Source: Closterium sp. NIES-65
Lineage: Eukaryota > Streptophyta > Zygnematophyceae > Desmidiales > Closteriaceae
Reading direction: 5' to 3'
Length of the DNA: 64,000 nt
Assembly: GCA_948144175.1 (NCBI GenBank)
Contig: CANXME010002677.1
Location: 1 to 64,000 of the forward strand
How positions within the stretch are numbered: the stretch's first letter is position 1; each line of letters opens with the position of its first letter. Both the position numbers and the translations under genes were made by a program. Shown here one piece after another: positions 19,369-31,427 of the stretch. A model generated the notes under the pieces. That model saw only the letters and a list, made by a program, of their open reading frames with translations. It was not told where the DNA came from and did not search any database.

Positions 19369-20800
19369 TTGCCGATGTATAGCAGAGACTTAGTACGCAC
19401 TCGACTGTGGAACGACACTGGCAAACCTAAGCCTACTACAGGGTGGCGCGCAGACGCCGTCGCCGCAAGCAGGAAGCTAGGCTCATCTAGTCAGACAACC
19501 GATTTACCGAGATATAGAACCCCACATCAGCGAGACCGCGCGGCAGCCGACAGCATGGACCGAGATCATACTGCTGCCTCCGACCCAGGGGATACGCCGT
19601 GTGACCCGCGATGGACCGAAGAAGTACGGGCGAGGTGGCGGAACCAAGAAGAGGCGACACCGCTGATCGGAATACCCGGCATGACGATGAAGAGAGACAG
19701 ACCAGACGCGCGATGGACCCCGAACGTGGGGCCGCCGGCTGAGACCTTGACAACCAGCGCGCTAGTGGTGAGTGGGGACACGCAGTTACCTGAAGACCAG
19801 GACGAATCAACCGCAAATCGAGAAGGGCGCTGGAAGGCTACGAATCTGCCGTAAATGCAGGTAGCGGAACGCTACACCGGCATTCCAGGCGTGGGACCAA
19901 GTTTGAAAACCTACCTCATGCAGATGGAGACGGTGCAGTACTGCTGGGAACGAGACGGATACGACCCAGCGGAGTTCTTCAGGCAGATGGTGGGAACTCT
20001 ATCAGGAAAAATGGAGACGTTTTATTGGATGACGCAAGACAAAATCCTAGAAGAGGTGGCGGAAGGAGAGATTGCTAACCTCACGGCTCGGTTTATCCTG
20101 TTGCTGCGGAAAGAGTTCGTCGGACAAACGAAGGCGCGAGTGGAGGAGTTCCGGGACTTCCGCCGAAAGAAGGGCGACTCTCTTCTGGCCCATTACTGCA
20201 GACTCCGAGAATTGGCCGAAGATCTGGAGAGTAAAGACGAGAGACTGCTAGTAAGGAAGTTCGTGCGGGGTCTGGAAGAAGAGTTTAAGGGAGCCGTGCG
20301 GAGCACCATGTATGGCATCGATGCGGACACTACATTCAAGGAGGTGTATAAACTGGCTAAGAAGACGGAACAAGCGCAGCGCCTGCTGGATCTGAAAGAC
20401 ACGGAAGGGAGGAGTCGAGCGAAGACAAGCTGAGCAGCCGTAGCCGTACCGGAGTCCACTGCAGGAAGCAGTATTCGCACGGACCCACGGATCTGCCATA
20501 CATGCGGGGAACATGGGCATCTGAAACGAGACTGTCCGAAGGCGCCAGTATGCGAGCAGTGCGGCAAAAGAGGGCATCGGAAGGAGGAATGTTACAGTCG
20601 GCCGAGAGAGTCGCTGGGGCCAACTAGGGAAGAACTACAAGCGGAGGTGCGACGATTACAAAGCCGGCTGGAGCAGCTGCCCACTCCGAAGGAAGTGAAG
20701 ATATGGGCGCTACTGGCGTACGAGGAGATTGAGGAAGAGGAAGAAGGAGAGGATGACTATAAGAGGGAGTAAGCCGTGATGGCGTATCCTAGGAAGCGAG
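19369..20800 (+). pseudogene. Gag region of the methyltransferase-bearing retroelement
   Basis: The region starts with a hydrophilic leader rich in R, D and T. The capsid-like core follows (from about 19855: MQVAERYTGIPGVG), with a Retrotrans_gag-like helical segment (VEEFRDFRRKKGDSLLAHYC near 20140) and VRKFVRGLEEEFKGAV near 20260. Two zinc knuckles come next: CHTCGEHGHLKRDC (about 20495) and CEQCGKRGHRKEEC (about 20550). Gag packages the element RNA in virus-like particles. The region is broken and treated as a fossil. The core is confidently retroelement gag; the leader is less certain. Confidence 0.8.
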
Positions 20801-20931
20801 ACGATATTCGACTACGCCCGCGGGCCAGTCAGTCGCAAGATAGTGACGCGACCTGCGGACCCCGCCAACGGAGCAGCCAAGCAGAACGGAATTGACATTC
20901 GGAGATCCGGAGACACCTGAACGAGAGGCTC

Positions 20932-21480
20932 GTGTGTCAGGCATCGGTGTTGATCGCGGAGAAGGGAAGCATCACTGTGGGAGGACTGCAGGTGAAGCAG
21001 GCTATCATTGATACGGAAGCGCATCATGTGCTGATTGGGAAAGGTCTCGCGAAGCAACTGAAGCTGGATAAGGCAGGAAAGACCGTGGAGCGCGGGATAC
21101 TGTTGATGACCGCCGAATGGGGGGAGCCGAAATGGATGCCGAAAACAAGGCGGCCGGTAGAGGTGGTGCTTCTGCCGGGAAATGAGAAGGAGTGTTCTAT
21201 TCGTCTGCAATGCGGGGTATCCGAGTCGGAGGATTATGATGTGCTAGTAGGGATGGAGCTCATATACCGTGTTGGAGCCACCATATGTACGTGGCAGGAG
21301 AAGGTCTTGTACCGCGTGCAGTACTGGGACCCCGAGAATTCCGCAGGCACGTTGCCGGTGCGGTTCGTAAGGCAAGAGCCCCGGGAAGCCTACCAGGTGA
21401 GGAAACAGGACCTGACAGAGGAATTGGACGAATGGCCCTGGGAGAGGGACGGAGAGGAGCATGAAAGGAGGATCGAGAGG
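20932..21480 (+). pseudogene. Retropepsin-like region of the same element
   Basis: A frame running from 20932 contains ITVGGLQVKQAIIDT followed by HHVLIGKGLAKQL, the layout of a retroviral-type aspartic protease flap and active-site strand. It continues with YDVLVGMELIYRVGATICTW, like the second conserved strand (hydrophobic-G-x-D/E-x-hydrophobic). It lies between gag and the methyltransferase domain, the normal place for protease. It is called from motif layout only, and as a fossil. Confidence 0.6.
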
Positions 21481-22427
21481 TTAACCTCGGGGCAGGTCAG
21501 CCGAGTATGGGCGTTCGAGGGATCCCTCCGCATCGTGAACTATATGGAGGAATCGGCAGTGGGCTGGCCGCCGCGTTGAGGGCGGGATGTACCGTCAAGT
21601 GGAACGCGACCCAGTAGTGAGGAAGATGGCCCACCACCACGCCTTGCTGCTCGTTGAAGGGTATCCGGACCAGCTGTGGGAGAACGCCATCCCGCCAGAA
21701 TCTGAAACGGGGATACATGACGTCAGGGAGATCACTGAGCAAGTGCTAGATGACTGAGGGCAAGTGGATCTGGTCAGAGCGGGATGCGAATGCCAAGGAT
21801 ATTCGAGGGCGGGAGAAGGAAGGGGAATGGAAGACCCGCGGGGTGACTCTTTCCAGGACCTCCAGCGCGTCTTGGATATGATCCAGAGGCGTCAAGGGGA
21901 GGTTTTGTACATACTGGAGAACGTGGACTTGGGCGGGGATAAAAGAGAGCCCGCGAAGAGAGCGTTCGCAAAGATATCAGAAGTGTTGGGAAGGGGAGTG
22001 CCAGCAAATGCCGCTCAGCTGGAATCCAGAGCACACCGACCAAGGAGATATTGGCAGAATTGGATGTCGACAGGCGCGCTGCGGTATTCGCTGGCACAGA
22101 TGCAACGGCCCGAGCCCCGCTTGTTGAGCGATAACTTGCAGCCGAATCGCATGCCCGCGCCTGTCACGTGTGCCGATCACTCGACACAGTACCAATGCAA
22201 CGAGCCTGGGAAACCTCGACAAGCAATGCCCACCCTGGTGTCGTACGCGGACGCCCGCGGGTTCGTCATGGAAGGGGAACTGCCTGGTCTGGGGATGATC
22301 TACGATGTTAGGAAGGGGAGACGGGAGCAACCGACGGTAAACGAGAGGGAAGCAGCTATGGGGCACCTATGGGGGGCTACCGCACACCCCGAGGTGACAG
22401 AACAGCAGCGCCGCGCGGCCTTGGGAA
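21480..22427 (+). pseudogene. Cytosine-5 DNA methyltransferase domain inside the retroelement
   Basis: Motifs appear in the order of C5 methyltransferases. A motif I-like segment RVWAFEGSLRIVNYMEES lies near 21500. Segments with VVRKMAHHHALLLVEGYP (near 21620) and VDLVRAG lead to the motif IV area CQGYSRAGEGRG (21791). DPRGDSFQDLQRVLDMI leads to motif VI YILENVDL (about 21910). Then come RAHRPRRYWQNW (motif VIII-like, about 22028), a variable target-recognition stretch, QPTVNEREAAMGHLWG (motif IX-like, about 22329) and VTEQQRRAALG (motif X-like). The domain stops there because A-4's LTR inserted. The family methylates cytosine using S-adenosylmethionine. What it does for the element (for example self-methylation) is inference. 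The copy is broken. Confidence 0.72.
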
Positions 22428-23523
22428 TGTTGGGTCCAAATTCACATTGCACGACATCCTGCCGTCTGTTTGTACGAGTATGCGTGTGCGAATGCATTTG
22501 CGTGTGAATGGTATGTTCGTGTGTTTGTTTGTTTTCGCAATTTTTGCTTGAAGCATTTGCAGGTACTCGCACAATGTGCGCTTTGGCACAACGTTGTACG
22601 CGCTATCAAACAGTACAAGCAGAAAGGACGAGCTCGCAAAGGAACCCAAGATGGAAGCTTTGCGGTTCGGCTTACTTGATTGCGCAGATTCAGTTTTATC
22701 CAACTCGAAATTGTACTGTTTTGTTTGGTTGACTATAGTGTAGCAGGGCAGGCACTATAGAGGTACAATTTAGGTGAAGGATGGATGTTGTTTGTCTGTA
22801 TCTGCTTGCTACAGGGCCAGGGGAAACCAGCGGAACCAGCATTTGGCTGGTTGGGCAAAGACAAAAACAGGTTCTGTTTTTAGGACCTGAACCTGGTTGT
22901 TGTTTTCCCAGGTTGGAAAAACAGAACCAGAGGTTGTTCACCAACCTACCACCTGCTGTTTTGTCCAGCCAGGTTGGTTCTGTTGCTTGGAATTATTTGG
23001 GATCATCCCTGGCTGTTCCCAAGTTGATTCCCAAGGTCCTTGCTAGCTAGAGCTATTTATTCCTTACTCTGTTTGTACCTGAATATAGTGAAATTGATTC
23101 AAGCGAATTCCTTCCTTGCTGGAATTTCCTTTTTACGCGGTGCGAGGGCGGAATGCTACCCGAGTCAACGCTAGTACGCTAGCACTCCAACGCTAGGCAA
23201 ACGCTGTCCGAGCCATAACTTCGTAATGGCAGAACTTTTCGCGAGGCAACTAGGTTCATTTTAAAGCTCTTGGAGCGAGCTTCGATATAGCAAATTCTCA
23301 GCTTAATCCGATCAACGGTCTGCACAATACGCTGCGCGACGTTCAAGGTACTCTTGCTGTTTTGACTAAGTCCCTCTTGATCCCTCTCTCTATAAACTCG
23401 GACCCGAGGATAGGGGCTGGTCTTGTACTAGGCACCCAAGGACCCTTGGAGGTGACCCCGAGGAGAGGTTTTAAGTTTGATAAAGTCTTAATAGCTTGAG
23501 TTTATTAGGCCCTTACACCAACA
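22428..23523 (+). repeat. 5' LTR of A-4
   Basis: It is 1,096 bp from TGTTGGGTCC to CCTTACACCAACA, and more diverged from the A-1/A-3 LTR than those are from each other. Confidence 0.95.
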
Positions 23524-23526
23524 AGC

Positions 23527-23538
23527 TGGTATCAGAGC
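23527..23538 (+). other. Primer binding site of A-4
   Basis: TGGTATCAGAGC, three bases after the LTR end. Confidence 0.9.
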
Positions 23539-23569
23539 TGCGTTATAGTGATCCTCGTTATAGGTAGCT

Positions 23570-25655
23570 ATGGCGGGCAACACCTCGGCGGTAGCTGGTG
23601 AATCTTCAGCCCAAGATCGTAGCAGCAGCCAAGATTCTGGTGTTTCTGCGCCAAGGGGAGCGCGAACAAGCCAGGGCTCGCTGATCAAGGAGGTGCTGAA
23701 AAACTTCACCGTCGAGAAGTTCAATGGTGAGGGCTATGATGATTGGGCCTGGAAAATGCAACTTTATTTCCGTCAGATCGGTTTGCTGAAACTAATGATT
23801 GGGGAGGAGCCTAGACCGAGTGACCCCGCCCTTCAGGAAGATTGGGACGAGCGCGCCTCGGCTGGCTACTACTTGATGTCGTAGAGTTTGGAGCTGAACC
23901 AGCGTCACCACGTCATGCATCTGCTGGCGGAGGTTGAGTGCGGTCCGAAGGCGTGGACGGTGTTGAAGGAGCTGCACGCCCCTACCTCCGTCGCTGCGAC
24001 GCTCATGATGGAGAGGGAGCTGTCCGCGTTGCGCCTAAGCGAGGGAGAGCCGGTGCAACCCATCCTGGACAAGATGCGTGATCTCTACGCGAAGCTGGCG
24101 ATCGCGGGAACCACCTACCCGGAGCAGACCAAGTGCCTGAAGATGCTCTCGCTGCTGCCGGAATCTTGGCTTCAATTCACGAGTGGATTGAGCCTGCCGC
24201 AGAACCAGAGCTTGAGGACGCTCGAATGGGTGCGGACGAAGATTCTGGAGGAGGACTTCCGTCGCCGCCAACTGAGGGGTGGAGACGACGGCAGCAGCGG
24301 CTACGGGATGCAAGGGAGCCGACGTGGCAAAGGACGTGGCTTCGGTGGTGCTGGACGCGGTGCAAAGAAAGACGACGACTCCAACGACCAACAAGGAGGT
24401 ACCGGTTGGGGTCGCGGTGCGAAATCTGGACGTGGGGGCAAGTCGGGTGCTGGTGGCAAAATGAAAGGGAGTTGCTGGTATTGTGAGAAGGAAGGGCACC
24501 CCTGGTTTTTGTGCTATAAGAAACCCGATGGATGGACCCCCCAGAATCGTCACCAGGATGGCGGCGCGCGGAGGAACCAGAAAAACGGCGCCAACATGGT
24601 CGCTGATTCGTCCGACAACAACCCGAAGGGCAACGGCGGTGCGGAGAAGAAGAAGGAGCGCACCACGGGCCAATTCTTCCATGTGGGAGACAAGGGGGAG
24701 CAAGGAGACGCATCTGCTAAGGTTGGAGCAGAGCTGCACCCTCTGGACTATTGGGTGTTGGACATAGGCGCTGCTTGGACAATGACGCCGCGCAAGGACC
24801 TGCTGAACGACGTACGCGCTGCACCGATTAACGAGGTGTGCTCTGCCTCTGGACACATGTTGAAGGTGGCTGGTGCGGGACGAGCTGCATTTAAGGGAGC
24901 GGATGGCAAGCCGGTGGTGCTGCACGACGTTCTCCTCACCCCCAACCTGAAGGCCAACCTTATCTCCCTCCGTAAGCTTGGCAAGGCTGGGGTGAACACC
25001 AACATTGATGGGGCTCGCACTTATATGGGGAAGCTGGGCAATCGGGTGCTTTGGGATCTGCACGAGAGCAAGGACGTGTACAGATCTATGTGGCAGCTGC
25101 CGGCGCTGGCGTGGCACGGTGGGGGGCAGGCTAGAGAGGGGTCTGCATCCCAGGGGGAGTGCAACGCCGTTGGAGGGGTTGGTGTGAAAGTGTCGGCCAG
25201 ATCTGGGGAGACGGATTGGGCAACTGCACACCGGCGTTTGGGGCATGTGGCAATGCCTTTGCTGAAGCAGCTGGAGAAGGATGGAGCCGTTAAGGGCTTG
25301 AAGCTGAACGGACAAGCACCCGATGATAACTGTGAAATTTGCATCATTTCAAAGTTCACCCGTTTCCCCTTCCATAGTGTGGCTGGCAGGAGCAAAAAGC
25401 CATCCAAGCTGGTCCAAATGGACTTGGTGGGGCCGCTGCCGGTGCAAGGGCACAAGGGGGAGCGGTACTTCCTAACCATAGTGGATGACTGGAGCAGGCT
25501 AATATGAGTGTATCCGCTGAAGCAGAAAGATCATGCCGCCTCGACGATTCGAGATGATGGGCTGCCGTTCGTGGAGAAGCAAGCGGAGGTGTGGTGAAGC
25601 GGATTAGGACAGATCGGGGTGGTGAGTTCCTTGGAGCTGAGATGACGGCCTGGCT
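23570..25655 (+). pseudogene. Gag, protease and partial integrase of A-4 (broken)
   Basis: This has the same order as the A-3 polyprotein: gag with CCHC knuckle, protease, then the integrase zinc region and part of the integrase core. It ends at A-5. It has a few breaks and is a fossil. Confidence 0.92.
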
Positions 25656-26748
25656 TGTTGGTGTAAGGGCCTAATAAACTCAAGCTATTAAGACTTTATC
25701 ACACTTAAAACCTCTCCTCGGGGTCACCTCCAAGGGTCCTTGGGTGCCTGGTACAAGACCAGCCCCTATCCTCGGGTCCGAGTTTGTAGAGAGAGGGATC
25801 AAGAGGGACTTAGTCAAAACAGCAAGAGTACCTTGAACGTCGCGCAGCGTATCGTGCAGACCGTCGATCGGATTAAGCTGAGAATTTCCTATATCGAAGC
25901 TCACTCTAAGAGCTTTAAAATAAGCCAAGTTGCCTCGCGAAAAGTTCTGCCATTACGAAGTTATGGCTCGGACAGCGTTAGCCTAGCGTTGGAGTGCTAG
26001 CGTACTAGCGTTGACTCGGGTAGCATTCCGCCGTCGCACCGCGTAGAAAAGAAATTCCAGCAAGGAAGGAATTCGCTTGAATCAATTTCACTATATTCAG
26101 GTACAAACAGAGAAGGAATAAATAGCTCTAGCTAGCAAGGACCTTGGGAATCAACCTGGGAACAACCAGGGATGATCCCAAATAATTCCAAGCAACAGAA
26201 CCAACCTGGCTGGACAAAATAGCAGGTGATAGGTTGGTGAACAACCTCTGGTTCTGTTTTTCCAACCTGGGAAAACAACAACCAGGTTCAGGTCCTAAAA
26301 ACAGAACCTGTTTTGTCTTTGCCCAACCAGCCAAATGCTGGTTCCGCTGGTTTCCCCTGGCCCTGTAGCATGCAGATACAGACAAACAACATCCAACCTT
26401 CACCTAAATTGTACCCCTATAGTGCCTGCCCTGCTACACTATAGTCAACCAAACAAAACAGTACAATTTCGAGTTGGATAGAACTGAATCTGCGCAATCA
26501 AGTAAGTTGAACCGCAAAGCTTCCATCTTGGGTTCCTTTGCGAGCTCGTCCTTTCTGCTTGTACTGTTCATAGCGCGTACAATGTTATGCCGAAGCGCAC
26601 ATTTTGCGAGTACCTGCAAATGCTTCAAGCGAAAATTGCGAAAGCAAACAAACACACAAACATACCATTCACACGCAAATGCATTCGCACACGCATACTC
26701 GTACAAACAGACGGCAGGATGTCGTGCAATGTGAATTTGCACCCAACA
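25656..26748 (-). repeat. 3' LTR of A-5
   Basis: It is 1,093 bp with intact termini and is closest to the A-3 LTR type at diagnostic positions. Confidence 0.95.
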
Positions 26749-26759
26749 CACTCCCCCTC
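26749..26759 (-). other. Polypurine tract of A-5
   Basis: CACTCCCCCTC on plus, abutting the 3' LTR. Confidence 0.8.
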
Positions 26760-26790
26760 AGCCTGCCGGCTGCATCCCCATCATTCCATA

Positions 26791-29700
26791 CTAGTTCATG
26801 CTCATTCCACTCATGCGCACACAACGCCAATGAGGCTCATCCGCAAGCCTCTTGGTGAGGAAGTCTGCTGGCTGCTGGTGAGTCTTGATGTAGATCGGAT
26901 TCACCGTCCCCCTCTTCACCTCCTTACGCAGCCAGTGCCACTTGATACGCATGTGCTTATTCAGCCCATGAAGCACAGCGTTCCTGGCCATCCCAAGAGC
27001 TCCCTTGCTATCACAAAACAGCGGCGTAGCAACCTTTTGCTCCTGGCCAATCTCCTCCAACAGCCTCCTCAGCCAAATCACCTCCTTCACCCCATGGAAC
27101 ATCGCCATGTACTCTGATTCCACGGAAGAGAGTGCTGTCTCCGTCTGCTTCTTTGACCTCCAACTAACCGGTCCTCCCCCAACTACGCAGATGTATCCTC
27201 CCACAGATGAGGAATCCTCCTTCTCAGAGGCCCACGTAGCATCAGTAAAGCAAGTAAGAAAAAGCTTGCCTTCTCCAAGCCTCTCCCCCTTCTCTTTCAG
27301 CACCTCAACCCCTTTCTGCTTCACCTGTGCAGATGCGGAGTATTGAACTCCAATGCTTGGGTGAGAGTTCAGATACTTCACCACACGCTCAGCTGCATCC
27401 ACCTGATCCTCTGATGGATTCTGCACTACCCTAGCCAGCTGCCCAACCGAGAAAGAGATGTCGGGCCTCGTGTGAACTGCTGCATACAAGAGGCTGCCCA
27501 CCAAGGACTGAAATTGGCTGCTGCTCCTCAGGCTTCAACCCCTTCATCCTCTGCAGCTTTCACAAGCTTGAATTCTGCTGGCAGGGGAGTTGCAACCTTG
27601 CGCTCATTCTCAATTCCGTACTTCTCCCCAAGCTCCTTGATGAACTTCTCCTGGTGCAGCTTCAACCACCTGTGATCCAGATCCCTCTCCACGTGCATCC
27701 CGAGGTAGTACTTTACCTCCCCAAGGTTCTTGCACTTGAAGTTCTCCATCAGCTGCTGCTGCACCTTCTGGATCTCCTTCATGCTGCTGCTAAAGAGAAG
27801 AATGTCGTCCACATAGACCAGAAACAGCACCAGCTTCTCCCCCTCCCCCTTGAGAAAGAGGCTCTCATCACAGCTGCTGGTCCTGAATCCCATCTCCTCT
27901 AAAACAGCTGCCAACTTCTGGTACCAGCAGCGTGGCGCCTGCTTCAAGCCGTAGATAGGACTTTTTCAGCTTGCACACCCTGCCCGTACCATCCTCATAC
28001 CCAGGTGGCTGCGTCATGAACACCTCCTCCTCTAAAATCCCGTTGAGAAATGCCGTTGATATGTCCATCTGGATAATGAACTTCCCACTAACGGCTGCAT
28101 CTACCAACAAGACACGAAGGGTAGGGGGTTTGGCAGTGGGAGCAAAGATCTCATTGAAGTCCCGCTTCTCCTTCTGCATAAACCCCTTAGCCACCAACCT
28201 ACTCTTGTAGATGGTGACCTGCCCCTTGTCGTCAGTCTTGATCCTTAGCACCCACTTGCATTGTACCGCTTTCTTTCCCTCAGGCAGCACCACTAGTTCC
28301 CAAGTCCCATTCTCCAGCAGGCTCTGGTACTCAGCATCCCTGGAAGCTAGCCATTTGTCCCTATCTGGTCCAGCTAATGCCTCCTCCATGCTAGCTGGTT
28401 CCTCTGGTGCAGGGGCAAGAAAACAGTACGCAGGTTGATCCTCCTCATCCGGGTCATAGCCATGCGGTAGAATCAGCAATGCCTCCTCGGTCCCAAGCTG
28501 CTGCTCCGCTACATCAGCTCCTGCAGTCAGCTTCTTAGTAGCCATACGGGTACGTCCTGGCCTGGAGACGGGTGTCTCCCATCCCTTCATAATAACACCC
28601 TTCGGCTTCTTAGTTTTCCCCTGCTGCTGCTCTCCTCCCTCGGATCCAGCAGCTCCACTAGTGCTACCGCTAATCTCCACACCATTGCTTTCACCAGGCA
28701 GGTGCCTCCTGCACCTTCTCTTCAGCACCACCCTTCTGCAGCTGCCTCCTCTCCCTCCTCCCACACACTAGGAGTCAGGTCCAGCTGCATGGTAATCTGC
28801 TCCATCTGCTGGGACACCCTGGCCTCCGGCTGTTTCTCCCAGCTCCCATACATCATGCCCTCAACAAACTTCACATCCCTGCTGTCAAACAACACACCCT
28901 TGGAAGGCTCCCACAGCAGCCATCCCTTGCTCTCAGCAGCCAGCCCCAAATGCACACACCAGATTGCACTCGCCCCCAACTTACTGCGGTAGGTCTTGGG
29001 GAACGTGGGCGACTGCCATGCAACCGAACACCCTCAGCATGTCCACCGGCGGCTTCCTCCCAAGCCACCTCTCCAACGGCACCCACGAGTCATCCCCAAC
29101 CTTTGTGAGTACCCTGTTCCTAGCGACGGTAGCGTGCCGAACAGCATGGGGCCACATGCAGTTGCCCAGCCCAGATTCTATGAGCAGCGCCCTAGCTGTC
29201 TCCAGAATTGTCCGGTTCGCCCGTTCTGCTACACCGTTAGGACTGTGGGGTGTAAGCCGTGGTCAGCTCCCTCTGGATGCCCTGCTTCTTGAGCCAGGCC
29301 GTCATGTCAGTTCCAAGGAACTCACCACCCCGATCTGTCCTAATCCGCTTCACCACACACTCCGCTTGCTTCTCCACGAACGGCAGCCAATCGTCCCGAA
29401 TCGTGGAGGCGGCGTGATCTTTCTGCTTCAGCGGATACGCCCACATTAGCCTGCTCCAGTCATCCACTATGGTTAGGAAGTACCGCTCCCCCTTGTGCCC
29501 TTGCACCGGCAGCGGCCCCACCAAGTCCATGTGGACCAGCTCCAACGGCTTTTTGCTCCTGCCAGCCACACTATGGAAGGGGAAACGGGTGAACTTTGAA
29601 AGGAGGCAAATTTCACAGTTATCATCGGGTGGTTGTCCGTTCAGCTTTAAGCCCTTAACGGCTCCATCCTTCTCCAGCTGCTTCAGCAAAGGCATTGCCA

Positions 29701-31381
29701 CATGCCCCAAACGTCGGTGTGCAGTTGCCCAATCTGTCTCCCCAGATCTGGCCGACACTTTCACACCAACCCCTCCAACGGCGTTGCACTCCCCCTGGGA
29801 TGCAGACCCCTCTCCAGCCTGCCCCCCACCGTGCCACTGCCAGCGCCGGCAGCTGCCACATAGATCTGTACACGTCCTTGCTCTCGTGCAGATCCCAAAG
29901 CACCCGATTGCCCAGCTTCCCCTTATAAGTGCGAGCCCCATCCGTGTTGGTGTTCACCCCAGCCTTGCCAAGCTTACGGAGGGAGATGAGGTTGGCCTTC
30001 AGGTCGGGGACGAGGAGAACGTCGTGCAGCACCACCGGCTTGCCATCCGCTCCCTTAAATGCAGCTCGTCCCGCACCAGCCACCTTCAACATATGTCCAG
30101 AGGCAGAGCACACCTCATTAATCGGTGCAGCGCGTACGTCGTCCAGCAGGTCCTTGCGCGGCGTCATTGTCCAAGCGGCGCCTGTGTCCAACACCCAATA
30201 GTCCAGGGGATGCAGCTCTGCTCCAGCCTTAGCAGATGCGTCTCCTTGCTCCCCCTTGTCTCCCATATGGAAGAATTGGCCCGCGGTGCGCTCCTTCTTC
30301 TTCTCCGCACCGCCGTTGCCCTTCGGGTTGTTGTCGGACGAATCAGCGACCATGTTGGCGCCGTTTTTCTGGTTCCTCCGCGCGCCGCCATCCTGGTGAC
30401 GATTCTGGGGGGTCCATCCATCGGGTTTCTTATAGCACAAAAACCAGGGGTGCCCTTCCTTCTCACAATACCAGCAACTCCCTTTCATTTTGCCACCAGC
30501 ACCCGACTTGCCCCCACGTCCAGATTTCGCACCGCGACCCCAACCGGTACCTCCTTGTTGGTCGTTGGAGTCGTCGTCTTTCTTTGCACCGCGTCCAGCA
30601 CCACCGAAGCCACGTCCTTTGCCACGTCGGCTCCCTTGCATCCCGTAGCCGCTGCTGCCGTCGTCTCCACCCCTCAGTTGGCGGCGACGGAAGTCCTCCT
30701 CCAGAATCTTCGTCCGCACCCACTCGAGCGTCCACAAGCTCTGGTTCTGCGGCAGGCTCAATCCGCTCGTAAATTGAAGCCACGATTCCGGCAGCAGCGA
30801 GAGCATCTTCAAGCACTTTGTTTGCTCCGGGTAGGTGATTCCCTGCGGTCGCCAACTTCGCGTAGAGGTCGCGCAATTTGTCCAGGACAGGGTTGCACCG
30901 GCTCTCCCTCGCTCAGGCGCAACGCGGACAGCTCCCTCTCCAGCATCAATGTTGCAACAACGGAGGTCGGGGCGTGCAGCTCCTTCAACACCGTCCACGC
31001 CTTCGGACCGCACTCAACCTCCGGCAGCAGGTGCATGACGTGGTGACGCTGGTTCAGCTCCAAACTCTGCGACATCAAGTAGTAGCCAGCCGAGGCGCGC
31101 TCGTCCCAATCTTCCTGAAGGGCGGGGTCACTCGGTCTAGGCTCCTCCCCAATCATTAGTTTCAGCAATCCGATTTGACGGAAATAAAGTTGCATTTTCC
31201 AGGCCCAATCATCATAGCCCTCACCATTGAACTTCTCGACGGTGAAGTTTTTCAGCACCTCCTTGATCAGCGAGCCCTGGTTTGTTCGCGCTCCCCTTGG
31301 CGCAGAAACACCAGAATCATGGCTGCCGCTACGATCTTGGGCTGAAGATTCACCAGCTACCGCCGAGGTGTTGCCCGCCAT
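26791..31381 (-). pseudogene. Gag-pol polyprotein region of A-5 (broken)
   Basis: It covers the full copia order (gag, protease, integrase, reverse transcriptase, RNase H) at very high similarity to A-3 and A-11, with about seven breaks. The breaks lie in otherwise nearly unchanged sequence, so recent decay or assembly error are both possible. Residues such as GARTNQGSL in gag and GTDMTAWL in integrase agree with A-11. Confidence 0.92.
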
Positions 31382-31412
31382 AGCTACCTATATCGAGGAT
31401 CACTATAACGCA

Positions 31413-31424
31413 GCTCTGATACCA
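31413..31424 (-). other. Primer binding site of A-5
   Basis: GCTCTGATACCA on plus, next to the 5' LTR. Confidence 0.88.
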
Positions 31425-31427
31425 GCT

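Larger units (their letters stand above)
19369..22427 (+). mobile_element. LTR retroelement fragment carrying a DNA methyltransferase domain
   Basis: Plus-strand order is gag with two CCHC knuckles (19369-20800), a retropepsin-like region (20932-21480), then a cytosine-5 DNA methyltransferase domain (about 21480-22427). The element is cut at its right by the LTR of A-4, and no reverse transcriptase or integrase remains in view. The gag (a Retrotrans_gag-like fold region plus double knuckle) points to a Ty3/gypsy relative, but the class is not proven without pol. It is broken, with a handful of breaks. Retroelement-borne methyltransferases of this kind have been described from charophytes and Symbiodinium; I cite this from memory. 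Confidence 0.75.
22428..25655 (+). mobile_element. Copia fragment A-4 (5' half)
   Basis: This is a family A element with its 5' LTR (22428-23523), primer site (23527-23538) and gag through part of integrase (23570-25655). It ends where A-5's LTR begins, so pol and the 3' LTR are missing. The leader variant (CCTCGTTATAGG) and gag residues such as VQPILDKMRDLYAKLAIAG match A-12, the older subgroup. It is broken. It inserted into the methyltransferase domain of the element to its left. Confidence 0.93.
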
